A DNA stretch of 58,857 nucleotides. It comes from Streptomyces niveus (GTDB lineage: Bacteria > Actinomycetota > Actinomycetes > Streptomycetales > Streptomycetaceae). Made by a program: the position numbers and the translations under genes. Under the pieces are notes generated by a model that saw only the letters and a list, made by a program, of their open reading frames with translations, made no database searches and had not been told where the DNA came from. The number at the start of each line of letters is the position of its first letter. The first letter of the stretch is position 1. The DNA is taken from the NCBI RefSeq assembly GCF_001723055.1, contig NZ_MDCR01000096.1, forward strand, positions 1-58,857, written 5' to 3'. Positions 45,747 through 54,116 of the stretch are shown here, in pieces.

Positions 45747-46241
45747 TCAGGGCGCGAGCTGGTCGAGGAAGCCGAAGAGGTTCGTCCGCGTGCGCTCGAT
45801 CTGCTGCTCCACGGTCAGGCTCTCCTCCATGCGCCCGCCGGGCGCCGCGGTCTTCTTCCCGCGTACGTAGAGGGAACAGGCGAGGTCGGTGCACATGTAC
45901 AGACCGACCGAGTTCCCCTCCCGGCCCGCCTTGCCGCGTTTGCGCGCGGTCATCAGCGACACACCGCTGCCCGGGTGCGTGGTCAGACAGAGGGAACACA
46001 TGCTGCGGCGCAGAAAGCCGCCGCGGCGCGACGGATAGCGCAGCGTCACGCCGATGAGCGCGCCGTCCCTTTCGGTGACGAGATAGCCGCGGTCGGGCGC
46101 CGAGAGGTCGAGCCAGCCCAGGAAGTCGAGGTCTTCCCAGGGGCGCTCCGCGAGGTCGCGCGGCAGCGGAAGCCGCGCCGCCTCTCCCTTGGAACAATTG
46201 ACGAACGACGCGCGGATCTCTTGCTCGGTCACTGCTTTCAT
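45747..46241 (-). CDS. FBP-domain (FusB-type) zinc-binding protein
   Basis: A 164-residue protein with the layout of the FBP family: an N-terminal helical part (VTEQEIRASFVNCSKGEAARL) and a C-terminal treble-clef zinc finger. Its ligands are CSLC and CTDLAC (residues near 80-125), with the GLYMCTDLACSLYVR motif. The founding members FusB/FusC bind elongation factor G and rescue it from fusidic acid; most actinobacterial members are uncharacterised. The ATG at 46241 has no ribosome binding site and lies about 8 nt after a -10-like TAGCTT, so the transcript is probably leaderless. The divergent TetR gene shares a dyad with it. Confidence 0.82.
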   Translation of the reverse strand: MKAVTEQEIRASFVNCSKGEAARLPLPRDLAERPWEDLDFLGWLDLSAPDRGYLVTERDGALIGVTLRYPSRRGGFLRRSMCSLCLTTHPGSGVSLMTARKRGKAGREGNSVGLYMCTDLACSLYVRGKKTAAPGGRMEESLTVEQQIERTRTNLFGFLDQLAP

Positions 46242-46248
46242 GCTTTCG

Positions 46249-46278
46249 AAGCTAACAGCGCCTAATCCTATTAGGCAA
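46249..46278 (-). promoter_or_regulatory. promoter of the FBP gene with embedded TetR-type operator
   Basis: On the minus strand, TTGCCT (46273-46278) and TAGCTT (46249-46254) are 18 bp apart. A perfect dyad GCCTAAT-CCT-ATTAGGC (46260-46276) lies between them. A repressor bound here would directly block polymerase. The divergent TetR gene is the obvious source. Confidence 0.65.
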
Positions 46279-46366
46279 ATAATTATTTTCCCTAGTCCCC
46301 AGGTATGCTCGGGCGGAGCCGCGTCGCACGGGGCCGAGCACAGACCGAGCACAGGAGGTGGCGCCC

Positions 46367-46993
46367 ATGGCGCGCGTACGACTGACGGTCGACGGGCTGA
46401 CCGAGGCGGCGGGCGTCCTGGCGGACGAGGTGGGTTTCGAGAACGTGACGGTGGCCGCGCTCGCCCGGCACTTCGGTGTGAAGGACGCGAGCCTCTACGC
46501 CCACCTCAGGAACGCGGCGGACCTGCGGACCCGGATCGCCCTGCTGGCGGTGGACGAGTTCGCCGGGCGGGTCGCCGCAGCGGTGGCGGGCCGGGCCGGC
46601 CGCGACGCGCTCGTCGCGTTCGCCGACGCGTACCGGACGTTCGCGCTGGAGCGCCCCGGTCTGTACGCCGCCACGCAGGCCCGGATCGACCCGGCGATCA
46701 CGTCCGCTCCCCCGTCGTATCTGCGCACCATCGAGATGACGTACGGGATGCTCCGGGCGTACGGCCTCACCGAGCCGGACCTGACCGACGCCGTACGGCT
46801 GCTGCGCAGCACCTTCCACGGTTTCTGCACGCTGGAGGCCAACGGCGGATTCGCGGCCGAACGCGACGTCCGGGCGTCCTGGGAGCGGACCGTCGAAGCG
46901 CTCCATGTCCTGTTGGAGCACTGGCCACGGGCGGGCACGGCGGAGGGCACTTCGGCGCCCACTGGCGCGGCCCCACCTCATAGGGTTACGTAG
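46367..46993 (+). CDS. TetR-family transcriptional regulator
   Basis: A 208-residue repressor. The HTH is at residues 15-50 (VLADEVGFENVTVAALARHFGVKDASLYAHLRN, read in parts) and a TetR_C/WHG-like ligand domain follows (DAVRLLRSTFHGFCTLEANGGF). AGGAGG lies 8 nt before the ATG at 46367; the GTG at 46358 overlaps that site and is less likely. It is divergent from the FBP-domain gene, and a 17-bp dyad in the shared gap is the likely operator for both. The ligand is unknown. Confidence 0.88.
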   Translation: MARVRLTVDGLTEAAGVLADEVGFENVTVAALARHFGVKDASLYAHLRNAADLRTRIALLAVDEFAGRVAAAVAGRAGRDALVAFADAYRTFALERPGLYAATQARIDPAITSAPPSYLRTIEMTYGMLRAYGLTEPDLTDAVRLLRSTFHGFCTLEANGGFAAERDVRASWERTVEALHVLLEHWPRAGTAEGTSAPTGAAPPHRVT

Positions 46994-47043
46994 GGCCCGT
47001 CTTCGAACCGGCGTCGCCCGCCCGACACGATTGGAGTCCGCCG

Positions 47044-48690
47044 ATGGTGCACGACAGGGCGGGGCAGCCCGCGCAGCCCGGAGATCTGGTCGACGTGGCA
47101 CGGCTGGTGACGGCCTATTACGCGCTGCGCCCGGATCCCGCCGAGCCCGCCCAGCGCGTCACCTTCGGTACGTCGGGGCACCGAGGCTCCGCGCTCGTGG
47201 CGGCGTTCAACGAGGACCACATCGCCGCCACCACGCAGGCCATCTGCGACTACCGGACCCGACAGGGCACCGACGGGCCGGTGTTCCTGGGCGCCGACAC
47301 GCACGCCCTGTCCGAGCCGGCCCGGGTGACCGCGCTGGAGGTGCTGGCCGCCAACGGCGCCACCGTCCTGATCGACGCGGACGACGGCTACACCCCCACC
47401 CCGGCCGTCTCGCACGCGATCCTCACCCACAACGAGGGCCGCACCACCGGTCTCGCCGACGGCATCGTGGTCACGCCGTCGCACAACCCGCCGGCCGACG
47501 GGGGCTTCAAGTACAACCCGCCCAACGGCGGCCCGGCCGGTTCGGACGCCACCTCCTGGATCCAGGACCGCGCCAACGCGCTGATCGAGGCGGGCTCCAA
47601 GGAGGTCCGCCGGGTGCCGTACGCGCGGGCGCTGGCCGCCGACACCACGGGTCGGCACGACTTCCTGGGCCGGTACGTGGACGACCTGCCGTCCGTCCTG
47701 AATCTGGACGCGGTCCGTGACGCCGGGATCCGGATCGGCGCGGACCCCCTCGGCGGGGCGTCGGTCGGCTACTGGGGCCGGATCGCGGAGCGGCACCGGC
47801 TGGACCTGACGGTCGTGAACCCGCTCGCCGACCCGACCTGGCGGTTCATGACGCTGGACTGGGACGGCAAGATCCGGATGGACTGCTCGTCGCCGTACGC
47901 GATGGCGTCGCTGATCGCGCAGCGCGACACGTACACCATCGCGACCGGCAACGACGCCGACGCCGACCGGCACGGCATCGTCACGCCGGACGGCGGTCTG
48001 ATGAACCCCAACCACTATCTGGCCGTGGCCATCCAGTACCTCTACGCGCACCGCGACGGCTGGCCGGCCGGTACCGGGATCGGCAAGACGCTGGTGTCCT
48101 CCTCGATGATCGACCGGGTCGCCGCCGACCTCGGGCGCACGCTCGTGGAAGTACCGGTGGGATTCAAGTGGTTCGTGGACGGTCTGTACGACGGCGGTCT
48201 GGGCTTCGGCGGCGAGGAGAGCGCCGGGGCGTCCTTCCTGCGCCGTGACGGACGGGTGTGGACCACCGACAAGGACGGCATCCTGCTCGCCCTGCTGGCC
48301 TCCGAGATCACCGCCGTCACCGGCTCCACCCCGTCCCAGCACTACGCCGCGCTCACCGACCGGTTCGGCGATCCGGCGTACGCCCGCGTGGACGCCCCCG
48401 CGACCCGGCAGGAGAAGGCCGTCCTCGCGAAGCTCTCCGCCGACCAGGTCACCGCCGGCTCCCTGGCGGGCGAGCCGATCACCAAGGTCCTCACCGAGGC
48501 GCCCGGCAACGGCGCGGCGATCGGCGGGCTGAAGGTGTGCACCGACAGCGCCTGGTTCGCGGCGCGGCCGTCGGGCACCGAGGACGTGTACAAGGTGTAC
48601 GCGGAGAGCTTCCGGGGCCCGGAGCACCTGGGCGAGGTGCAGGAAGAGGCGAAGGCCCTGGTGTCGTCGGTGCTGCGGGCAGCGGGCTGA
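47044..48690 (+). CDS. pgm: alpha-phosphoglucomutase
   Basis: A 548-residue phosphohexomutase interconverting glucose 1-phosphate and glucose 6-phosphate. Visible are TFGTSGHRGS at the N terminus, the phosphorylated Ser146 in VTPSHNPP, the metal loop ATGNDADADRHG, the sugar-binding GFGGEESAGAS, and the phosphate-binding RPSGTED near the C terminus. Length and motifs fit the bacterial Pgm family with high certainty. It lies near the GH65/beta-phosphoglucomutase operon but is transcribed separately on the other strand. It links phosphorolysis to glycogen and nucleotide-sugar pools. Confidence 0.95.
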   Translation: MVHDRAGQPAQPGDLVDVARLVTAYYALRPDPAEPAQRVTFGTSGHRGSALVAAFNEDHIAATTQAICDYRTRQGTDGPVFLGADTHALSEPARVTALEVLAANGATVLIDADDGYTPTPAVSHAILTHNEGRTTGLADGIVVTPSHNPPADGGFKYNPPNGGPAGSDATSWIQDRANALIEAGSKEVRRVPYARALAADTTGRHDFLGRYVDDLPSVLNLDAVRDAGIRIGADPLGGASVGYWGRIAERHRLDLTVVNPLADPTWRFMTLDWDGKIRMDCSSPYAMASLIAQRDTYTIATGNDADADRHGIVTPDGGLMNPNHYLAVAIQYLYAHRDGWPAGTGIGKTLVSSSMIDRVAADLGRTLVEVPVGFKWFVDGLYDGGLGFGGEESAGASFLRRDGRVWTTDKDGILLALLASEITAVTGSTPSQHYAALTDRFGDPAYARVDAPATRQEKAVLAKLSADQVTAGSLAGEPITKVLTEAPGNGAAIGGLKVCTDSAWFAARPSGTEDVYKVYAESFRGPEHLGEVQEEAKALVSSVLRAAG

Positions 48691-48734
48691 CGGGGCACTG
48701 ACCGGGTGTCGACTCCCTTGCGGCGCACCGGAGT

Positions 48735-49601
48735 TCAGCGGGTGGCCGTAGGGGCGACCTCCACGGACAGGTCGTTGTCGACCGTGTAGTACGGACGCGC
48801 CGTCACCCCGCCGAGGGTGGCGGCCGGGTAGACGAAGACCGCCTTGCGGTCGGCGACGTCGTCCAGCAGCCGGGCCACCCGGATCCGGGGCGCACCCGCG
48901 GCCGGCCGGACGTACACGTCCCAGATCGCCGCCGCCCCCGCCCCGTTCGGGCCGGGCTCCGCGAGGAGGTCCGGGTAGTCGACGGTGAAGGTGAATGCCT
49001 GGTCCCCCTCGGCCCGCAGCGGCGTCTGTACGGCGGTCTCCCGCCCCCGCCGGTACAGGAGCGCCGCCGCGCCCTCGCCCAGCCGGGGGCCGAACAGCCG
49101 CGCGCGTACGGTCATCGAGCGGCCCGAGAAGACGATCCGGCCGGCCTCCGCGTGCGAGGCCCGCAGCCAGGTACGTACGGCGAGCCGGCCGTCCTTCGTC
49201 GCGTAGGGGATCCGGACCGCCAGGGGCGCCGACCGGCCGTCGCCGCCGCCCGACACCAGCGTGCGCAGGTCGCGCAGGCCGGGCAGCAGCGGGGTGCGCT
49301 CCTCGCCCGGCGCCCCCAGGACATACGCGTCCCAGCGGCCCTCGGCGAGGGCGGGCGCCGTCTCCAGGACGGCCCGCCACTCGTCCGGTCCGGCGGACTC
49401 CAGCGCGACGACGCGGCCGGTCTCCTCCGACTGCCCCTTCTTCGGGCGCAGTTGGAGCAGCAGCCGGGGGCGCGCGGAGTCGGGCAGGGGCAGTCGTACG
49501 CGCAGGACGAAACGCCCGTCCTCCTCCACGGTCGCGTCCGCGCGGGGCTTGACCACCGGTGCGTGTCCCACCGGTGCGTGTGCGTTGTCGTCGACGCTCA
49601 T
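48735..49601 (-). CDS. beta-sandwich protein coupled to a glycosyltransferase, function unknown
   Basis: A 288-residue soluble protein rich in beta strands (GRFVLRVRLPLPDSARPRLL, EWRAVLETAPALAEGRWDAYVLG, AIWDVYVRPAAGAPRIRVARLLDD). It has a repeating pattern of strand, Arg-rich turn and WDAY/WDVY. Similar modules accompany teichoic-acid-type transferases in actinobacteria, but no catalytic motif can be seen. Its ATG overlaps the stop of the upstream glycosyltransferase by ATGA, so both are made together. It may form an accessory domain for that enzyme or act in cell-wall polymer glycosylation. Confidence 0.6.
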   Translation of the reverse strand: MSVDDNAHAPVGHAPVVKPRADATVEEDGRFVLRVRLPLPDSARPRLLLQLRPKKGQSEETGRVVALESAGPDEWRAVLETAPALAEGRWDAYVLGAPGEERTPLLPGLRDLRTLVSGGGDGRSAPLAVRIPYATKDGRLAVRTWLRASHAEAGRIVFSGRSMTVRARLFGPRLGEGAAALLYRRGRETAVQTPLRAEGDQAFTFTVDYPDLLAEPGPNGAGAAAIWDVYVRPAAGAPRIRVARLLDDVADRKAVFVYPAATLGGVTARPYYTVDNDLSVEVAPTATR

Positions 49602-50863
49602 CCTCGTGCCTTCCGTACGGTCCTCAGGACGCTGCTGGCCGCGACGAGCGCGGTGTCCTTGGCGGCGTGTCCGCCGCTCACCAGGGCGTGGTCGGTGGCG
49701 TGTGCGGCCGGCCGGCCGTCTCTTCGGGCCGCCAGCAGTTCCTCGAAGAGCCGCTCGGCCTGGGCCACCACGGGGGCGGGGGCGAAGCGCCGGGAGTTCT
49801 CCAGCGCGCTGCGGCCCATCCGGCGGCGCAGTTCGTCGTCGCGTACGAGGTCCAGCAGGGCGCCGGCCAGGGCGTCCCGGTCGCCGACGGGGACCAGCCG
49901 GCCGTCCTCGCCGGGGGCGATGATCTCGCCGGGGCCGTACTCGCAGTCGGTGCTGACGACAGGCAGTCCGCAGCGCATCGCCTCGACGATGGTCATGCCG
50001 AACGGCTCGAAGTTCGAGGTCGCGGCGCCGATGGAGGCCTTGACCCACTCGGCCTCCATCGGGATCGCGGCGCCCATCAGGAAGACGTTGTTGTACAGGC
50101 CGAGCCGGTCGATGAGCGCGCGCAGCCGCTCGTGTTCCTCGCCCTTGCCGTAGATGCGCAGCTGCCAGTCGGGCCGCTCGGCGGCGACCGCGGCGAAGGC
50201 CTCGATCAGCAGGTCGAAGCGTTTCACCGGCACCAGCCGTCCGGCGGCGATCACGACGCGCTCGGCGCCGTCGGCCGGCGGGAGGGTGGGGGCCGGGACG
50301 CTGTTGGGGAGCGCCTGCACCCGCACGCCCGGCAGCCGCATCTTGCGCCGGTAGGAGGCGGCGTCGGCCTCCGTGACGGGGGTGATCGCGTCCAGGCGCG
50401 GATAGACCCGGCGCAGCGCGTTGCGCAGGCGCGGCGGGTGGTTGTTCAGGGTGAGGTGCTCCTGGCCGACGCGCACCGTGTCGGCGGGGGCCTGGAGGGC
50501 GAGGTGGACGTTGAGGCCGGGCCGGGTGCCCACGACGACGTCGGCGTCGAGCGTCGCCAGCGCCCCGCCGATGCGCTCGTCGGTCAGCGCGCTGTACTGC
50601 CGGTAGCGGTACTCGGCCGAGGGGAAGACTTTGGCCGGTGCCAGATGGCGCGGATCGTCCTTCTCGTGCCTCAGATCCACCAGGGGCCGCAGCCGGACGC
50701 GGGGGTCGAGGTTGAGGTTCGGCCGCTCCCGGTGCCGGAGAGCGGAGATGATCTCCACATCGTGCCGGTCGGCCAGCGCGCGGGCCAGGTTGAACGTGGT
50801 GGTGATTGTCCCTCCTATCCCATACGCGTTGTGTATAAGAAATGAGATCTTCATGCCGTGCAT
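49598..50863 (-). CDS. glycosyltransferase family 4 protein
   Basis: A 421-residue GT-B fold transferase. The N-terminal domain starts KISFLIHNAYGIGGTITT with the glycine-rich acceptor loop. The C-terminal domain has VVIAAGRLVPVKRFDLLIEAF, then TSNFEPFGMTIVEAMRCGLPVV with the EX7E nucleotide-sugar motif, and GRLVPVGDRDALAGAL. It transfers a sugar from a nucleotide donor to a cell-envelope or polymer acceptor. The start is ATG 50863 or 50854; neither has a strong ribosome binding site. The first codons use rare A/T-rich synonyms (TTT, CTT, ATA), which may aid initiation. The gene is coupled to the following beta-sandwich gene. Confidence 0.87.
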   Translation of the reverse strand: MHGMKISFLIHNAYGIGGTITTTFNLARALADRHDVEIISALRHRERPNLNLDPRVRLRPLVDLRHEKDDPRHLAPAKVFPSAEYRYRQYSALTDERIGGALATLDADVVVGTRPGLNVHLALQAPADTVRVGQEHLTLNNHPPRLRNALRRVYPRLDAITPVTEADAASYRRKMRLPGVRVQALPNSVPAPTLPPADGAERVVIAAGRLVPVKRFDLLIEAFAAVAAERPDWQLRIYGKGEEHERLRALIDRLGLYNNVFLMGAAIPMEAEWVKASIGAATSNFEPFGMTIVEAMRCGLPVVSTDCEYGPGEIIAPGEDGRLVPVGDRDALAGALLDLVRDDELRRRMGRSALENSRRFAPAPVVAQAERLFEELLAARRDGRPAAHATDHALVSGGHAAKDTALVAASSVLRTVRKARG

Positions 50864-50888
50864 GACGGACCCCGCATCGAGAAGGTTG

Positions 50889-50932
50889 CCTCCGTAACCC
50901 CTCGGTAAGGAGAAAAACCCCTCCCCGTAACC
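50889..50932. repeat. paired CCTCC(CC)GTAACC elements upstream of the glycosyltransferase
   Basis: Two copies (50889-50899 and 50920-50932) lie 31 bp apart, 26-69 bp upstream of the glycosyltransferase start. About three helical turns separate them, so they could be tandem regulator sites. The rest of the 243-bp gap shows no gene. Confidence 0.35.
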
Positions 50933-51063
50933 AGCGGTCTGACGCACCGTCGGACACGCTCGGCACGAGGAAGCCACTGGGGCATTTGTCGCATTCCGCT
51001 GTTTTACCGGCAATACGATCGGGAAAACGGCCCTGAGTACTGTCCCCGACCGTCCCCGCAGCA

Positions 51064-51090
51064 CTGTCGAAGCAGCCCTGTCGAAGCAGC
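51064..51090. repeat. 12-bp direct repeat before the aldo/keto reductase
   Basis: CTGTCGAAGCAG occurs at 51064-51075 and 51078-51089, with a 14-bp period. It ends 17 bp before the start codon, in the likely leader. Confidence 0.6.
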
Positions 51091-51106
51091 ACCTCAAGGA
51101 GCCCTC

Positions 51107-51931
51107 ATGAACGCGGTACCCGACATCACGCTCAACAACGGGGTGCGCATCCCCCAGCTCGGCTTCGGCACCTTCCAGATCCCGCCGGCCGACACCCGCG
51201 CGGCGACGCTGACCGCGCTGGAGGTCGGCTACCGGCACATCGACACCGCGCAGATGTACGGCAACGAGAAGGAGGTCGGGCAGGCGGTCCGCGACTCCGG
51301 GCTCGACCGGGACGACATCTTCGTGACCAGCAAGCTGAACAACCCCTTCCACGAGCCCGCCGCCGCGCACGCCGCGTTCGACCAGAGCCTCGCGGACCTC
51401 GGACTGGCCCACCTCGACCTCTTCCTGATCCACTGGCCGCTGCCCGCCACCGGAAAGTTCGTGGAGACCTGGCAGGCGCTGGAGGAGATCTACCGCTCGG
51501 GCCGGGTCAGGGCCATCGGCGTCTCCAACTTCCAGCCGAACCACCTGCGGCGCCTGATGGAGAACTCGGTGATCGTGCCCGCCGTCAACCAGATCGAGGC
51601 GCACCCGTATCTGACCCAGGACGAGGTCAGGGCCTTCGACGCGGAGCACGACATCGCCACCGAGGCATGGTCCCCCATCGCCAAGGGCAAGGTGCTGAAC
51701 GATCCGGTCGTCGTCGGCATCGCCGCCGCCCACGGCCGGACGCCCGCCCAGGTGACCCTCCGCTGGGCCATCCAGCGCGGCGACATCGTGTTCCCGAAGT
51801 CGGTGACCCGCGCGCGCGTCGAGGAGAACTTCGCCCTGTTCGACTTCGAACTGAGCGAGGCCGACATCGCGGAGATCTCTGCCCTGAACCGCGACGAGCG
51901 CACCGGTCCCCACCCGGACCACATGAACTGA
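51107..51931 (+). CDS. aldo/keto reductase
   Basis: A 274-residue NADPH-dependent aldo/keto reductase of the AKR5-like 2,5-diketogluconate reductase type. The catalytic tetrad is complete: Asp in YRHIDTA, Tyr in QMYGNE, Lys in VTSKLNN and His in FLIHWPLP. NADPH-phosphate-binding residues appear in VFPKSVTRARVEENFALFDF (Lys, Ser, Arg). It is a soluble single-domain barrel with an AAGGAG site before the ATG. The substrate is unknown. It is followed by a separate DUF6301-like gene. Confidence 0.92.
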   Translation: MNAVPDITLNNGVRIPQLGFGTFQIPPADTRAATLTALEVGYRHIDTAQMYGNEKEVGQAVRDSGLDRDDIFVTSKLNNPFHEPAAAHAAFDQSLADLGLAHLDLFLIHWPLPATGKFVETWQALEEIYRSGRVRAIGVSNFQPNHLRRLMENSVIVPAVNQIEAHPYLTQDEVRAFDAEHDIATEAWSPIAKGKVLNDPVVVGIAAAHGRTPAQVTLRWAIQRGDIVFPKSVTRARVEENFALFDFELSEADIAEISALNRDERTGPHPDHMN

Positions 51932-52008
51932 CACCTGGCCCGTAACAGTTGTTTCAACTCCGCAACCCTGAGCGAAGTCGGGTCGGCCCGTACGGCAAGA
52001 TCGGTCCC

Positions 52009-53079
52009 ATGACCGAACAACGGGGCAGCGCACCGCGACAGAGCGCCACGGACGAGACGACAGCGGCCCTGGCGGTCCGGCTCCGCGCGGCGGACCCCGG
52101 CGGCTGGACGTCGGACGCGGCACGGGCCCTGGTCGTGCGGCTCGGCTGGGGCTGGACCGACAGCCCCACCGTGGTCACCGGCCGCTCCACCGGCGACGCG
52201 CGGCTGGCGCCCGTCGGGAAGTACTCGGAGCGGTACGTGAACGGGGCGGCGTACGTCGAACTCGCCGTCCCCGTACGGCACACCGCGCCGGACCCGGCCT
52301 CCCAGGCGGAGGCCTTCCGAGTGGTCAAGGACGAGCTGACCGCGACGCTCGGCGAAGCGTCGATCATGGGCGTGACCGGCAGGCTGGCCCCGTTCTACCG
52401 CGACGTGGAGAGCTGGGGCTCCCCGTATCTGCGCTGGCGGGGCGAGCCCAACACGCTCGAACTGCGAGCGGGGCCGACCGGGCCCGAGCTGGTGCTTCTG
52501 CCCACCGAACCGGCCGAGAACTGGTTCGTACGCCTGGGATACGACCAGGAGCACGCGATCACCGGCTTCTTCGGCTTCCGGCAGGACGCGTCCAACGGCG
52601 GCCTGACCTTCCCCGGCGGCTGGCAGGCCCGCAGCTGGGAGACGCTGACCAGGGCCCTGGCCGACTTCCTGACGACCCTGCCCGCCGAGACGACCGCGCT
52701 GCGGACGCCGATGTCGTTGGCGATCTACGGCCGGGTCGAGGGGAAGGGGGCACCGATCATCGTCGACATCGACTGCGGCGACCGGCTGATGCTCGCCTCC
52801 TTCGCGGACGAGTCCCTCGACCCGGGATCGCTGGGCTGGGGCACGGCGGCCGAGCACCCGATATCCGGCCGGTCGTGGCCCAACGCCGACGATCCCCGGC
52901 TGCGTATCGACGCGGGCGGTCCCGGCGAACCGGACGGCCAGGCGCTGGCCGAGACGATCGTGGCGACGGCCCGCGCGATGGGGGTGGTGTCCCCCGAGGA
53001 CCTGCTCATCGAACCCGAGGCGGGGGACATGGGCGCGTACCGGGTCACGTTCTACGGCCTGGGTCTGCCGATGGCCTGA
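52009..53079 (+). CDS. DUF6301-like protein
   Basis: A 356-residue soluble protein of unknown function. The N-terminal third (GWTSDAARALVVRLGWGW, YVELAVPVRHTAPD, VKDELTATLGEASIMG, LRWRGEPNTLELRAGPTGPE) resembles DUF6301 modules, which often occur as immunity-like or SUKH-like small proteins in Streptomyces. The C-terminal half is a second alpha/beta module (IYGRVEGKGAPIIVDIDCGD, AMGVVSPEDLLIEPEAGDMG). No catalytic residues are evident. The ATG at 52009 is preferred because the upstream in-frame part lacks coding character. Whether it protects against a toxin is speculation. Confidence 0.6.
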   Translation: MTEQRGSAPRQSATDETTAALAVRLRAADPGGWTSDAARALVVRLGWGWTDSPTVVTGRSTGDARLAPVGKYSERYVNGAAYVELAVPVRHTAPDPASQAEAFRVVKDELTATLGEASIMGVTGRLAPFYRDVESWGSPYLRWRGEPNTLELRAGPTGPELVLLPTEPAENWFVRLGYDQEHAITGFFGFRQDASNGGLTFPGGWQARSWETLTRALADFLTTLPAETTALRTPMSLAIYGRVEGKGAPIIVDIDCGDRLMLASFADESLDPGSLGWGTAAEHPISGRSWPNADDPRLRIDAGGPGEPDGQALAETIVATARAMGVVSPEDLLIEPEAGDMGAYRVTFYGLGLPMA

Positions 53080-53241
53080 GCCGGCCGGACCCGGGTTCTT
53101 CGCCCCCCTCGAACTGATCAACTCACCTTCCCTGTGCGAGACTTCTCCGGACGGCTGGTGACGCCCGGGGTACCCCGTGACGGCGCCCGGACACGTCGTG
53201 CCGCCTCCCGTCGCACCGCCACGCACCCATCGGAGTTTCGT

Positions 53242-54027
53242 ATGACGGCAGGGACGCCCAAAGCTCAGGTCGACACCAGCAAGCCGCACCCGGCACGGGT
53301 CTACGACTGGCTGCTCGGCGGCAAGGACAACTACGAGGTCGACCGTCAGGTGGGCGAGAGGCTGCCGGCGGAGTCGAGGGACGGCGCCCGCCAGAACCGG
53401 GCGTTCATGCACCGCGCCGCCGCCTGGCTGGCCGGGAACGGCGTGCACCAGTTCCTGGACATCGGCACGGGCATCCCGACCGAGCCGAATCTGCACCAGA
53501 TAGTGCAGCGGAGCCTGCCGACGGCGCGGGTCGTGTACGCGGACAACGATCCCATCGTGCTGCGGCACGCCGAGGCGCTGCTCGTCAGCACGCCCGAGGG
53601 CTCCACCGCGTACATCGAGGCCGATGTGCGCAAGCCGCAGGACATACTGCGGTACGCGCGCGCCACCCTGGACTTCGACCGGCCGATCGCGCTGTCCCTC
53701 ATCGCGCTCATGCACTTCGTCCCCGACGACCAGGGCCCGTACGACATCGTCTCCAGCCTGGTGGACGTACTGCCGTCGGGCAGCTATCTGGTGCTGTCGC
53801 ACGCCGCGTCCGACCTGGTTCCCGAGCTGTCGGACAAGGTCGTCGCGGAGTACGCGAAGGGCGGCATCAGGCTGGGATTCCGTACCCGCTCCGGGGTCGG
53901 ACGGTTCTTCGACGGACTGGACATGGTCGAGCCCGGCCTGGTGACGGCGCCCGCGTGGTTCAAGGACACCGACGCGCCGACGGACGAGATGAGCGGCATC
54001 TACGCGGGCGTGGCGCGGATCCCGTAA
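53242..54027 (+). CDS. SAM-dependent methyltransferase, DUF574 family
   Basis: A 261-residue protein with the signature opening of the actinobacterial PF04672/DUF574 methyltransferases, HPARVYDWLLGGKDNYEVDR. The SAM-binding glycine motif is in FLDIGTGIPTEPNLH, acidic motif II in VVYADNDPIVL, and the later motif in PIALSLIALMHFVPDD. Many copies occur per Streptomyces genome and most substrates are unknown; some act in antibiotic tailoring. CGGAG lies 6 nt before the ATG. The frame opens 108 bp earlier but without a ribosome binding site. It appears monocistronic. Confidence 0.9.
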   Translation: MTAGTPKAQVDTSKPHPARVYDWLLGGKDNYEVDRQVGERLPAESRDGARQNRAFMHRAAAWLAGNGVHQFLDIGTGIPTEPNLHQIVQRSLPTARVVYADNDPIVLRHAEALLVSTPEGSTAYIEADVRKPQDILRYARATLDFDRPIALSLIALMHFVPDDQGPYDIVSSLVDVLPSGSYLVLSHAASDLVPELSDKVVAEYAKGGIRLGFRTRSGVGRFFDGLDMVEPGLVTAPAWFKDTDAPTDEMSGIYAGVARIP

Positions 54028-54116
54028 CGCGCGGGTCGCTGCACCCCGGCGCGGCCCGGTCCGGCTTACGCTGCGTTGGCCCGACCACCGTCGACGTGAA
54101 CCCGAGGTGCTGAGCG

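Noticed and set aside
48735..51092. 785-codon minus-strand frame including the beta-sandwich gene
   Set aside because: Only the last 288 codons look like protein; the upstream part is the wrong frame of the glycosyltransferase gene.
53166..53177. Palindrome CGGGGTACCCCG upstream of the methyltransferase
   Set aside because: A 12-bp palindrome in G/C-rich sequence is expected by chance; no promoter or second copy supports a role.
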